This document shows, piece by piece, positions 55,475-64,000 of a stretch of DNA of 64,000 nt. The notes beneath the pieces were generated by a model. It made no database searches, had not been told where the DNA came from, and worked only from the letters and a program-made list of their open reading frames with translations. A program made the translations under genes and the position numbers. The first letter of the stretch is position 1. Each line of letters opens with the position of its first letter. The DNA comes from Notospermus geniculatus (Eukaryota; Nemertea; Pilidiophora; Heteronemertea; Lineidae): assembly GCA_002633025.1 (NCBI GenBank), contig NMRB01000226.1, positions 186,715 to 250,714 of the forward strand. The letters are read 5' to 3'.

Positions 55475-55716
55475 CTGTATCTACTCAATTATAACGACAG
55501 TACCGGTACATTTAATATTCGTAGATCAGCGGACCGCCTTTTTCACCATTTGACTGAGGTAGTCCTACTCATATTCATTCATAGGGATTAGTTAAGTGTG
55601 ATCATTGCTTATTACACACCCCGTGAGTAAGATTACCACAGTCACTCGGTGAAAAAGGTGGTCCGTGATCTGCGAATATTTAATGAATTATCGTGGTTAT
55701 AACTCAGTAGATACAG
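55475..55716. mobile_element. TA-flanked MITE (CTGTATCTACTC), 242 bp
   Basis: CTGTATCTACTCAATTATAAC at the left is mirrored by GTTATAACTCAGTAGATACAG at the right. Inner arms contain ATATTCG.AGATCAGCGGACC and GGTCCG.GATCTGCGAATAT. TA flanks both ends (55473-55474, 55717-55718). Confidence 0.85.
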
Positions 55717-56392
55717 TATACAGTAGGCCTAAACTCACTTCTATCAGCATAGTCGTTCTTCGAGTGCATTTGGTCAGTTTTGACTTGCAGTCGTCAGGAG
55801 TTTACTGGTTAGAATCACGCCGTCGGCATGAGACTTCTGGTCAGTTTCTTTGCCTTAATTACCTCACCTCAAGCAGGTGTTACTACATGTAGTAAAGGGG
55901 TAACTAGCTAACGGAGATGGCATATACAGGGTGCCTCCCCCCCCCCAAATGCAACCCATACTACATGTAAGCCGTCTAAAATCTGTACATTTCCATAGAA
56001 TTTATTCAGATTTGGCACGCTTTAAATACATGTATGATAAATGCCAGGTGTTCTTGCACAGTTTTAGCCAATTCCAACTCCTGGTTCGGATTTTATTCCC
56101 AATTGAAAATATCCTCCAAATGTCCACCACGACGGTAACCGGAAAAACGCCGATCGGTACCGACTGACCTACTCATGGAGAATCGGTAGGATATTCGGAA
56201 GGAGATATTTGTTATATCATTACCGGCCTCGTAACCCTGTTGGATTTTTGCCGGAGGTATGGAGTCCACGACAGGCTACTGTCGTGGGGTCTTTTACTTG
56301 CCCTGGCATAGACACTCAGGTACAAAGGACCACGGCTTTTAGTCCCATCCGACGGACCCTGCATTTCTGTGTCACAATTTTTTGTACATGTC
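55717..56392. other. No gene; one arm of a split inverted repeat
   Basis: CCACCACGACGGTAACCGGAA and ACGCCGATCGGTACCGAC (56118-56164) are mirrored at about 56783-56835. The tRNA-like sequence and a MITE lie between, so this may be another composite element. Confidence 0.5.
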
Positions 56393-56470
56393 TTCGCCCG
56401 GAGTCGAACTCGCGCCGACCCATTGCATAGTTGGTAGTCAAGCGGGCTAACCACTTGACCACCGGTGTAA
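56393..56470 (-). repeat. tRNA-like sequence (SINE head), minus strand
   Basis: On the minus strand TGGTCAAGTGGTTAG resembles an A box and GAGTTCGACTCC a B box at tRNA spacing. The T stem and acceptor do not pair well, so this is a tRNA-derived repeat rather than a working tRNA. Confidence 0.5.
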
Positions 56471-56618
56471 CGTCGATCAGCGTTCCCCGTATTTCTGTGT
56501 TTTTCTTATTGTTTTCTCCTGACGAATTAAGCGGCAACTAACCCAACAATTACCATTCTAGGCCGCGTCTATTGTTGGGGAACACTGAGCTACAGAAACA
56601 CTCACAGATGTTACACTT
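56464..56618. mobile_element. MITE of the GTGTAACG family, copy 3
   Basis: GTGTAACGTCGATCAGCGTTCCCC at the left is mirrored imperfectly by GGGGAACACTGAGC...GTTACAC at the right. Interior CTGTGTTTTTC and GCGGCAACTAA resemble the other two copies. It overlaps the edge of the tRNA-like repeat. Confidence 0.6.
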
Positions 56619-56839
56619 GGCTTAGACTGGGTCTTTTTAGATTTGGCTCTTTGGCTGTCATTCGATTCAATGTTCTCAACTGCACCCGAACAGGCCGAGA
56701 ACAAGGAACGTGTTCTCGAGTATCGAATAGGAAAGTGCTTGTTACTATGGTTTGAAATGACCTGGAAGTCGGTAGCCTGCAGTCGATACCGATCGGCGGC
56801 CGATCGGCGTTTTTCCGGTTACCCACCACGACGTTGTAA

Positions 56840-57135
56840 TCATACTTGTATTCTGCGGCCAAAGTTGTCAATCACAAGCACACATTCCTCACGGGGTATT
56901 GCTCTGAGTCTCCTTGTGATGGTTGTCTTCAGCTGGTTAGTTGTCTCAGGATTGTTCTCATACACACTGTCTTTCAAGTAAACCATGAGATAAAAATCTG
57001 GGGGGTTCAAGTCAGGTGTGTGTGCTGCCCACTCAATGTCACACCTCCTACTGATGAGCCTGTCCTCAATCTCTCTCGCAGCCACTGTATTCACTTATTG
57101 GCAGTGTGGGGAGTTGCTGCGTCTTGCTGAAACCA
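56840..57135 (-). pseudogene. mariner/Tc-type transposase fragment
   Basis: The minus strand reads WFQQDAATPHTANK (second catalytic Asp) from about 57135, then a stop and a frameshift. DRLISRRCDIEWAAHTPDLN and PPDFYLMVYLKDSVYENNPE follow (third acidic position in PDLNPPDF), then TRRLRAIPREECVLVIDNF to a truncated end. These are hallmarks of the IS630-Tc1-mariner catalytic core. The N-terminal DNA-binding part and the first Asp are absent. Dead relic. Confidence 0.85.
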
Positions 57136-57474
57136 TTGTTCATCACTCCTTTTGTGTCTCTCGCGTGTGAAGGACAGCTTTGCCCCGCCCGCGCAGAATC
57201 CAAGTGTGCTTACAACGCCGTGGAGGACATTTGGAGGATATTTTCAACAGGGTATAGAAACCGAACAAGGAATTGGAATTGGCTACAACTGTGCAACGAC
57301 ATTTGGCATTTATCATAGAAGACATATCAAATCAATCGACGTTATCTTCGGAGGGCCAGTAATGCCCTGCTTTGGCCCTGGGCTTCTGTAAACATTATTT
57401 TATTGCAATAATAAACACTATCAATCTTCGGAGGTACTCGGCTACATTCGGGCGGCCATCGTACACTACATGTA
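57136..57474. other. No gene recognised
   Basis: Short stretch after the transposase relic; nothing supported. Confidence 0.4.
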
Positions 57475-58493
57475 CACCCTTAATCAAAAGTAAATGCACA
57501 GCTAATAAACTTAAATATTTCCCAAAATCTTCAGCAGACCAACCTTTGCTTTTCACGGCAGTTATTTAGGGCATCAAGACACATTTTGAGACCAAAAATA
57601 TCATGAACTTGCATGAGTTGTATTGTTGACAAAAGTTCGAAATTTCTATAAAAAAGTGTGATTTTCAATCGCATATTTTTTTGAAGTGAAACCAACGCCA
57701 TTTTAAAGCTTTCCTGTTTCTATACACGAATAAATTTTCAAATTTTCAATTGGAGCTCCCATGTCGTAATTATGAAGAATTTATTCGAAAGTTTCAGTCG
57801 AAACTCCAGTCAACAGTTCGAGTCTTATTTTATAGTTGACCTTTCGTTATTGTCCCAAGACCAAGCTCACGGAATATAAATAAGTCCCATCGTAGGTCAA
57901 GTTAGTAAATGGCGTCAATTCCATAAGAGGTTACGTAGGCTCTCCTGCCTTCATTGGTAAGGAATTGTAAGGAGGAATTAAGAAAGGTGACACCGGCACT
58001 CATCTCACACAAAAGACCGCCTGGCCTTGGATTACTCGATGGAGTGTCATCAGCAGTAGGCCTAACTATTGTTGACTAGGCCATGAATAGGCCTATTCAC
58101 AATATTCAGCAGGCTGGGTAGATCTAAATGAGACGGAAGGAATAGCCCTGACTCGACTGGAAAACCGGACGAAATTCATTTTGGAAAATGCTCTGTAACT
58201 TCTGTTCACCACGGAATTTTTTAAACCTGAAAAAATAATTTTGCTGGGAAACAAACAGGCTTTAAAGTGACGTTGGTTTCACTTCTAAAAAATATGCGAT
58301 TGAAAATCACACTTTTTTATGGAAATTTCAAACTTTTGTCAAAAATACAACTCATGCAAGTTCATGATATTTTTGGTCTCAAAATGTGTCTTGATGCCCT
58401 AAGTAATTGCCGTAAAAAGCAAAGGTTGATCCGCTGAAGATTTTGGGAAATATTTAAGTTTATTAGCTGTGCATTTACTTTTGATTAAGGGTG
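57475..58493. mobile_element. TA-flanked foldback element (1019 bp)
   Basis: Arms of ~235 bp start CACCCTTAATCAAAAGTAAA and are mirrored at the right end; TA flanks both sides (57473-57474, 58494-58495). The ends share CAC, AAAAGTAAATG and ACAGC with the 11538-12498 family. No transposase inside. Probably a non-autonomous Tc1/mariner-type element. Confidence 0.87.
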
Positions 58494-58696
58494 TACCTCG
58501 ACTGTATATAGGAGCTTCGGCGTAGTAATCATCTCGCAAATCGCGCGATAATTCAGTGATTCGCCGCAAGTGAGTGAATCGTCTGTGACATCGTCCGCAC
58601 TTGATATAGTGCAGACCAATGCTGATACTTTTTTCACGTATCAATGGAATCTTTGCACATTATATCGGTGGGATAATTTTATTTATTGTAGAATCT

Positions 58697-58870
58697 TGTA
58701 GTGTATTGGCTTCCATACTGTGTAGTGAGACCAGAGGTATCAGATTAGGCAAAGCTGTGCAATGAGACCTATGTTGTTGTTGTCGTGAAGAGATATAATA
58801 AAGTTGTTATGTTCATATCTGCCTGACTTCAAAAAGCTGAATTCGCCTGATATCCACTCGGGTACAAACA
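58697..58870 (+). repeat. 5' LTR of the gypsy element (174 bp)
   Basis: Starts TGTAGTGTATTGG and ends GGGTACAAACA, with TG...CA termini and an internal AATAAA-containing word (ATATAATAAAGTTG). By eye it is identical to 63269-63442. It is followed by TTGGCGACGAGG, a plausible tRNA primer-binding site. No matching target duplication with the 3' side is seen. Confidence 0.9.
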
Positions 58871-59103
58871 ATAAATTGGCGACGAGGATAAAGTACAGTC
58901 CTCAAGGAAGAACAACAACCCGCTGTGAGGCGTTAAAATCAACTTGCAGCAGCATTATTTCGTGATTGATGCGGCCGAGTTCGGACGGAGAAAAGCGCGC
59001 GATCACACGTGTTGGCTGGCTGCTCAGTGCATGTGCATTGACTGTACTTTGGCTCAGTGCATGTACATTTCGTAGTGCATTGTGTACATTTCCTACAACG
59101 ATC

Positions 59104-60278
59104 ATGCCAGATCCAGTTCCTGGGGCAGTTCCAGCGGCTGCTCCGTTGGGCTACCTGGGATTCATGGTGCCATTCGATGAGGCTGATGATTTCACAGCCT
59201 ATGAGGAACGTTTTGGACAGTTCATTGCAGCGAACGGAATTGATCACAATAAGAAAGTGGCGGTATTCTTGACCGTGATTGGAGCGAAGGCATATTCGGT
59301 GTTGAGATCGTTGACTGCACCGGACAAACCAAGTACTAAATCCTACGAGGACCTAGTGAAGTTACTCAAGGGACACTATTGCCCCAAACCTTTAGTCATT
59401 GTCGAACGTTTCCGGTATTTAAAGCGTTATCAGAATGAGGGCGAGACAGTTGCTGCATATACGGCGGAACTTAAACGTCTTACTGAAAACTGTGAATTTC
59501 GGGACACACTGCAGGAAAGGCTCCGCGATCAATTCGTCGTGGGTGTACGTAGTGAAGCGATTCAGCGGCGGTTACTAGGAGAGAAGGACTTAACGTACCA
59601 ACGCGCTGTAGAATTAGCTATGGCGATGGAGACTGCAGAAAAGGACAGCCGGGAACTGACAGGTTCGACAAAATCGGGTGCACCAGCGGTTAAAGTTCAG
59701 TATGTAAAAGACCACAACCCTAGGTTTAAAGGGAGCAAGGACAAAACAGAGCATAAGATTACATGTTACCGTTGTGGTGCGCCAGACCACAAGGCTGATA
59801 AGTGTATGCATAAGGACACCAAGTGCGGGGGATGTGGTAAGATTGGCCACATTCAACGTGTTTGTCATAGTTCAGGAAAGGACAAGCAGACAGGTGCTGG
59901 TAAGCCTAAGGGCCGTTCTAAGAATTTCAAGGCTAAAGGAAAGAAGGTTCATCATGTGGACGCTTCGGAGGCTGATGAAACTTTCACATATGAAAGTCCA
60001 GATTCGGGATTGGACGATACTGACTCGTATCCATTGTATACTCTCCAAGGGCAGAAGAGTCATGTGCCGGCATACATGGCCGACATGATGATCGAGGGTG
60101 TACAGGTTTCAATGGAAATTGATACAGGTGCAGCGGTGAGCATCATCAATCAAGGAACGTTCGAATCCTTGTGTTCACGAACACGTTCATTGAATTTGGA
60201 ACCTACCAAGTTCGTACTTCGCACGTATACTGGGCAACCCCTTCCAGCGTTAGGATCATGTGCAGTCGAGGTGGTGTA
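59104..60278 (+). CDS. Ty3/gypsy Gag-protease (truncated by insertion)
   Basis: Likely start MPDPVPGAVPAAAP at 59104; the frame is open upstream to 58966, but those residues are low-value. The gag domain follows (FDEADDFTAYEERFGQFIAA, VAAYTAELKRLTENC). Two zinc knuckles are CYRCGAPDHKADKC and CGGCGKIGHIQRVC (CX2CX4HX4C), which bind the RNA. The aspartic protease has VSMEIDTGAAVSIIN with the DTG catalytic triad. At 60278 the frame enters a Tc-like foldback and stops at 60295. Two knuckles and a short LTR fit the Mag lineage. RT, which should follow the protease, is missing. Confidence 0.92.
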
Positions 60279-60791
60279 CACTCATGGAAAAAAGTAAATG
60301 GACAGCAGTTTTTCCTGAATATCTCCAAACCATTGCGGTGTAGGAGACTGAGCCTAACATATGTGATAGCAAGTCTTCCTGGCTATCTGATGATATCAAA
60401 GTCAAGAAAATCCGGTGAAATCCACCTTTGATAGAAGGAATCTTGTAAAGTCATGTTTTTCGCTACTTTTTTATTTGCAGGTTTTCAGTGAAAATTTTTA
60501 TAGGAGTGTATTCCTCTCATCGAGAGCTTTCTTATCATATCTTGAATATTCAATTATTTTGATTAGAAAGGTGGTTTTTAACCACTTTTATCGAAATTAT
60601 TCCGCACATGCCAGACACACCTTTGGCACAGTCCCTTGCTGTCATTGTCCTGTTGAGTAGATCCGAATAAACGGTCATTCAATAGCTTTTGTGTGTTGAC
60701 GTGTGCTTGTGGTGAGAGGCCTGCAGTCAGTTGATTCAAACAGCGTCAAATTGAATTTAGATCAATGAAATCTACTGTTGGTCAACCACTA
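60279..60791. mobile_element. Tc-like foldback, half copy, inserted in the gypsy element
   Basis: Starts CACTCATGGAAAAAAGTAAA after a TA (60277-60278) and follows the left arm of the 11538-12498 family for ~370 bp (GAAGGAAT.TTGTAAAG, GCTACTTTTTTATTTGCA). No right arm is present: the sequence runs into the single N at 60792 and then gypsy pol, so the join is not natural. Confidence 0.82.
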
Positions 60792-60792
60792 N

Positions 60793-62928
60793 ATCGATGC
60801 TACAGGCCTTCACCCTGTGCAAGAGAAGGTCCAGGCCATTGCAAGGGCACCGGTACCACGTGATCTGAAAGAACTGCGTAGCTATTTAGGGTGTTTGAAC
60901 TATTATGCTAAGTTCATCCCCAACATGTCAACAGAACTGGCGCCATTGCATAAGCTACTTGTGAAAAATACGCGATTCACATGGGGAAAAGAGCAGGAAA
61001 AGGCATTCCGTCGGTCCAAAGAGCTGCTTCAGTCTGCGGATGTCTTGGTACATTACGATCCGAGCAAAGAGTTGGTGTTAGCGTGTGACGCATCTCCATA
61101 TGGAATCGGAGCGGTTCTTTCACATCGTTACGAAGATGGATCTGAGCGACCCATCTCTTTCGCATCACGTTCATTAGCCAGTGCAGAGAAGAACTATTCG
61201 CAACTCGAGAAAGAGGCACTGTCCATCGTCTGGGGCGTACGTAAGTTCCATTCATACTTGTATGGCCAGCATTTTGTGATAAATAACGATCACAAACCCT
61301 TGGAAGGACTGTTCGGTGAGATGAAGACCGTGCCACAGTTGGCATCGGGACGTATTCAGCGTTGGGCACTAGCCTTAGGAGCATATGACTATTCATTTCG
61401 CTACCGTGCAGGTGAAAGGATGGGGCCAGCGGACGCTATGAGTCGCCTTCCGCTGCCAGAGACGGTCAAGGAGGTTCCATTGCCGGGAGAAACGGCATGC
61501 TTATTGGAATTCATGGACAGTTCGCCCATTGTTGTCAGTTTGATTGAACATTTCACAGACCGGGATCCTGTGCTATCACGTGTTAGGCGGTTCCTGGACT
61601 TCGGTTGGCCAGAGACTAATGACGATTCGTTGGTACAACCGTATTTCAATAGGCGGACGGAGCTTTCGGTTCAGGGCAGGTGTGTACTGTGGGGGTCACG
61701 CGTAGTCGTCCCTGCAGCGGGCCAGAGACGTGTTTTGGAAATGATTCATGAAGCGCATCCAGGGATCGTGCGGATGAAGGCTTTTGCACGTAATTATGTG
61801 TGGTGGCCTCATGTGGATAAGGACTTGGAAGGAATAGTGAAGGAGTGTGAAACATGTCAAGTGCGCCGTCACGCGCCGCCGAAAGCGTTGCTGCATCCAT
61901 GGGAGTATCCTGCTGCACCGTGGTCACGTGTACATGCCGACTATGCTGGTCCACTGCATGGCGGTAAAATGTTACTCATCATAACTGATGCTCATTCGAA
62001 ATGGATTGATGTGCATGTGATGAATGGTAGTACGGCAGAGGCTACTGTGGATAAGTTCAGGCTCACCTTTTCAGTGTTTGGCATTCCGGATACAGTAGTT
62101 ACGGATAATGGGACAAATTTTGTGAGTGAGGTTTTTCAAACCTTCATGAGTCGTAATGGTGTCAAACACATCAAGGTGGCGCCCAGGCATCCGGCATCGA
62201 ACGGTTTTGCAGAGAGAACAGTTCAGTCGGTCAAGGAAGGAATTGACAAAATGCAGTCAGGTTCGTTGGAAACTAAAGTGGCCAGGTTCTTGTTCAAATA
62301 TCGGAATACTTCGCATGCCACTACGGGCAGGACACCGGCTGAATTGATGTTTGGAAGGAAACTGAGGACGCATTTGGACTTATTACATCCGGATGTGACG
62401 AAACAAGTACGAGACAAACAGGAGAAACAGAAACTGCAGCATGACGCGCATGCTAAGGATAGGTTATTTGACGTTGGAGATACGGTCTATGTCACTAATT
62501 TCAGTAGTGGTCCGTGTTGGCTACCGGGTGTAATTACCGTGAAAACCGGTCCTGTGTCGTTTGTTGTGCAGTTAGTCGATGGTCGCACAGTGCGGCGTCA
62601 TCAGGATCATGTTCGAATGCGCTATGTTGGAGAGGTTCCGAGTGAGAATTCAAAGGTGGAGGACATTGCGAGGTCGGTGATTCCGGTGGAAAGAGAGACA
62701 CCTACCGGTACTGAGGTTGTTTCGGACAAAACTGTGTTGGATAAGAGTATTCATATTCCGGATATTCCGCGAGTAGAGAACAGTGCATCAGACATTGCAC
62801 CTAGGGAAGGTTGTGCGCCAAGAGCGAGTGCGAGTTGTGCTGGTCCGCAGAAACAGCCAAGTTCAGGAGGTGTTCAGTTGCGCAGATCAGGACGCATTAG
62901 CAAACCTCCAGATAGGTTGGATTTGTAG
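60793..62928 (+). CDS. Ty3/gypsy Pol: RNase H and integrase (RT core missing)
   Basis: Starts in the RT connection region (ELRSYLGCLNYYAKFIPNMS), so the RT catalytic core is lost. RNase H follows: LACDASPYGIGAVLSH, SYSQLEKEALSIVWG-like NYSQLEKEALSIVWG, and FVINNDHKPL. The integrase zinc finger is HEAHPGIVRMKAFARNYVWW with CETCQ. The DDE core has VHADYAGPL (Asp), VVTDNGTNFVSE (Asp) and NGFAERTVQSVK (Glu). A C-terminal part includes FDVGDTVYVTNFSSGPCWLP. The frame is intact to the TAG at 62928, unusual for an old copy. Integrase would insert the element's cDNA. The order protease, RT, RNase H, integrase identifies Ty3/gypsy. Confidence 0.93.
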   Translation: MDATGLHPVQEKVQAIARAPVPRDLKELRSYLGCLNYYAKFIPNMSTELAPLHKLLVKNTRFTWGKEQEKAFRRSKELLQSADVLVHYDPSKELVLACDASPYGIGAVLSHRYEDGSERPISFASRSLASAEKNYSQLEKEALSIVWGVRKFHSYLYGQHFVINNDHKPLEGLFGEMKTVPQLASGRIQRWALALGAYDYSFRYRAGERMGPADAMSRLPLPETVKEVPLPGETACLLEFMDSSPIVVSLIEHFTDRDPVLSRVRRFLDFGWPETNDDSLVQPYFNRRTELSVQGRCVLWGSRVVVPAAGQRRVLEMIHEAHPGIVRMKAFARNYVWWPHVDKDLEGIVKECETCQVRRHAPPKALLHPWEYPAAPWSRVHADYAGPLHGGKMLLIITDAHSKWIDVHVMNGSTAEATVDKFRLTFSVFGIPDTVVTDNGTNFVSEVFQTFMSRNGVKHIKVAPRHPASNGFAERTVQSVKEGIDKMQSGSLETKVARFLFKYRNTSHATTGRTPAELMFGRKLRTHLDLLHPDVTKQVRDKQEKQKLQHDAHAKDRLFDVGDTVYVTNFSSGPCWLPGVITVKTGPVSFVVQLVDGRTVRRHQDHVRMRYVGEVPSENSKVEDIARSVIPVERETPTGTEVVSDKTVLDKSIHIPDIPRVENSASDIAPREGCAPRASASCAGPQKQPSSGGVQLRRSGRISKPPDRLDL

Positions 62929-63268
62929 ATGGGCTAATTAGGCCATGGTTAGTTTCATGGAGTTGTTCTATCATTGTGTTTTTCAAGACAGTCATACATG
63001 TCGTTGGATGTTGTTAGTATTCATGTTTTCTAGTTTATGTCTAATTGAGACAGTATTGGATTCAGAAGAATCTCTCTTTTGAGTTACTAGTACCAGCAAC
63101 ATGATCTCCTGGTGTAACCTATTGAGTATAAGTGTTACATGGTCTAAGTGTGAGACAATGTGTAGAGTAGTAATTCATAATTCAGTTCACAATGTTTTCA
63201 GGTTGAGATCGTCACCTTTTTTTGTGTTAATTCCTAGGACTCAAGTGAAAGACTAAAAGAGGAGGAGA
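62929..63268 (+). other. gypsy 3' untranslated region and polypurine tract
   Basis: Non-coding. Ends in AAAAGAGGAGGAGA directly before the 3' LTR, a good polypurine tract for plus-strand priming. Confidence 0.75.
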
Positions 63269-63442
63269 TGTAGTGTATTGGCTTCCATACTGTGTAGTGA
63301 GACCAGAGGTATCAGATTAGGCAAAGCTGTGCAATGAGACCTATGTTGTTGTTGTCGTGAAGAGATATAATAAAGTTGTTATGTTCATATCTGCCTGACT
63401 TCAAAAAGCTGAATTCGCCTGATATCCACTCGGGTACAAACA
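63269..63442 (+). repeat. 3' LTR of the gypsy element (174 bp)
   Basis: By eye identical to the 5' LTR; followed by CTAAAAATCTG, which does not match the sequence before the 5' LTR. Confidence 0.92.
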
Positions 63443-63744
63443 CTAAAAATCTGAAGTTATTCAATGGAGACAGTGACAACACCGACGATGGATTGATACA
63501 ATGTCGAAACAAAAATGGCCGACCAGACTTCGCTTCACCACGTGAGAAGTGCAACCTGCTGCTATAGCGTGAGTAACCCTTCATCAGGTAAAGGTAACAT
63601 GCTTCAACTCATTTTTCTATGTATCACTCACAATAGGCTAGATCATTCAGATCGATAAATTTGAACAGTCTTGTTAAGCATTACCGAAGAAGTAGATCCC
63701 GTAGCAATATGGCGCTGTCCGATATACATCAGAGATACGATGCT
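63443..63744. other. No gene recognised
   Basis: Short spacer; GTAACCCTTCATCAGG near 63573 resembles the reverse complement of 49240-49260, otherwise nothing. Confidence 0.4.
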
Positions 63745-64000
63745 GGGGCCTTATTCACGAAGAGATCGCAAATATTTGCGTTGCGATGGGTTTGCGTGCA
63801 CGCAAATTATGCGATGCGTGGTATTCATGAAGACCTCGCATTTGCCTCGCAAATTTTTCGCAAAATACGGATCACGCAAAATATGCGTGATCGCAAAATT
63901 ACATTTTGACCGAGCTTTTTGCAGTCAGATCATTTTCCCGCTTCTATCCACTCGATGTTCACATCAGACTGAGATGTGAGTTGATAATGAAGCAGTTTCG
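63745..64000 (+). mobile_element. Harbinger-type terminus (GGGGCCTTATTCACGAAG), cut by window end
   Basis: Shares the terminus GGGGCCTTATTCAC and subterminal CGCAAAT repeats with the Harbinger at 18218. A hairpin-like series of GCGCAAAT/ATTTGCG words follows. Whether it is a MITE or a full element lies outside the window. Confidence 0.55.

Overview
The window looks like a transposon-rich stretch of a metazoan nuclear genome, probably a marine invertebrate. The evidence is one spliced rhodopsin-type receptor gene with GT-AG introns, LINE, LTR, Harbinger and Tc1/mariner-like remains, dozens of MITE-like inverted repeats, a 60-bp satellite, and frequent aggcctac and tacatgta words. I cannot name the species; echinoderm, hemichordate, amphioxus and lophotrochozoan all remain possible. 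Two N gaps (31603-31687, 52688-53514) and five single Ns (1684, 4265, 34416, 43636, 60792) mark assembly joints, and at least two single Ns join sequences that do not belong together.

Region by region. 1-2.6 kb: intergenic, with a copy of a ~147-bp tandem repeat. 2.6-10.2 kb: a class A GPCR gene on the minus strand in three exons (10177-9864, 6491-6271, 3142-2640; 345 codons). Its introns are packed with palindromic MITEs. 10.2-15.9 kb: intergenic, with a Tc1/mariner-type foldback inside an older inverted repeat, a ~165-bp tandem repeat, an AT-flanked MITE and a 61-bp-arm hairpin. 15.9-20.6 kb: a nested stack of a broken CR1-like LINE holding a 420-bp TA-flanked MITE, then a broken Harbinger transposase holding a 751-bp foldback, then a fragment of an unknown gene family. 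21.1-25.6 kb: a very large palindrome whose arms carry a decayed receptor-like piece. 25.6-40 kb: mostly intergenic, with many MITEs, the 147-bp repeat, a LINE 3' fragment and a 790-bp element with an exact 9-bp target duplication.

40.3-43.6 kb is the most gene-like unexplained part. It holds two tandem intronless ORFs of an unrecognised, possibly beta-propeller-like family (relative at 20.2-20.6 kb), a tiny acidic ORF and a truncated P-loop ATPase ORF. 43.6-47.7 kb: a LINE fragment, the 60-bp satellite, a TTAA-rich array carrying two TTAA-flanked elements, and more 147-bp repeat. 48.9-49.9 kb: an AT-flanked element. 51.8-54.8 kb: the 3' end of a LINE with a restriction-like endonuclease, then a reverse-strand LINE RT across the large gap. 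56.8-57.1 kb: a mariner/Tc-type transposase relic. 58.7-63.4 kb: a Ty3/gypsy (Mag-like) element with indistinguishable 174-bp LTRs but no RT core. The window ends in a Harbinger-type terminus.

Almost all recognisable protein-coding sequence is selfish DNA. The receptor gene and the 40-kb ORFs are the likely non-transposon genes. No operon logic applies here. All coordinates and splice calls come from reading the sequence by eye.
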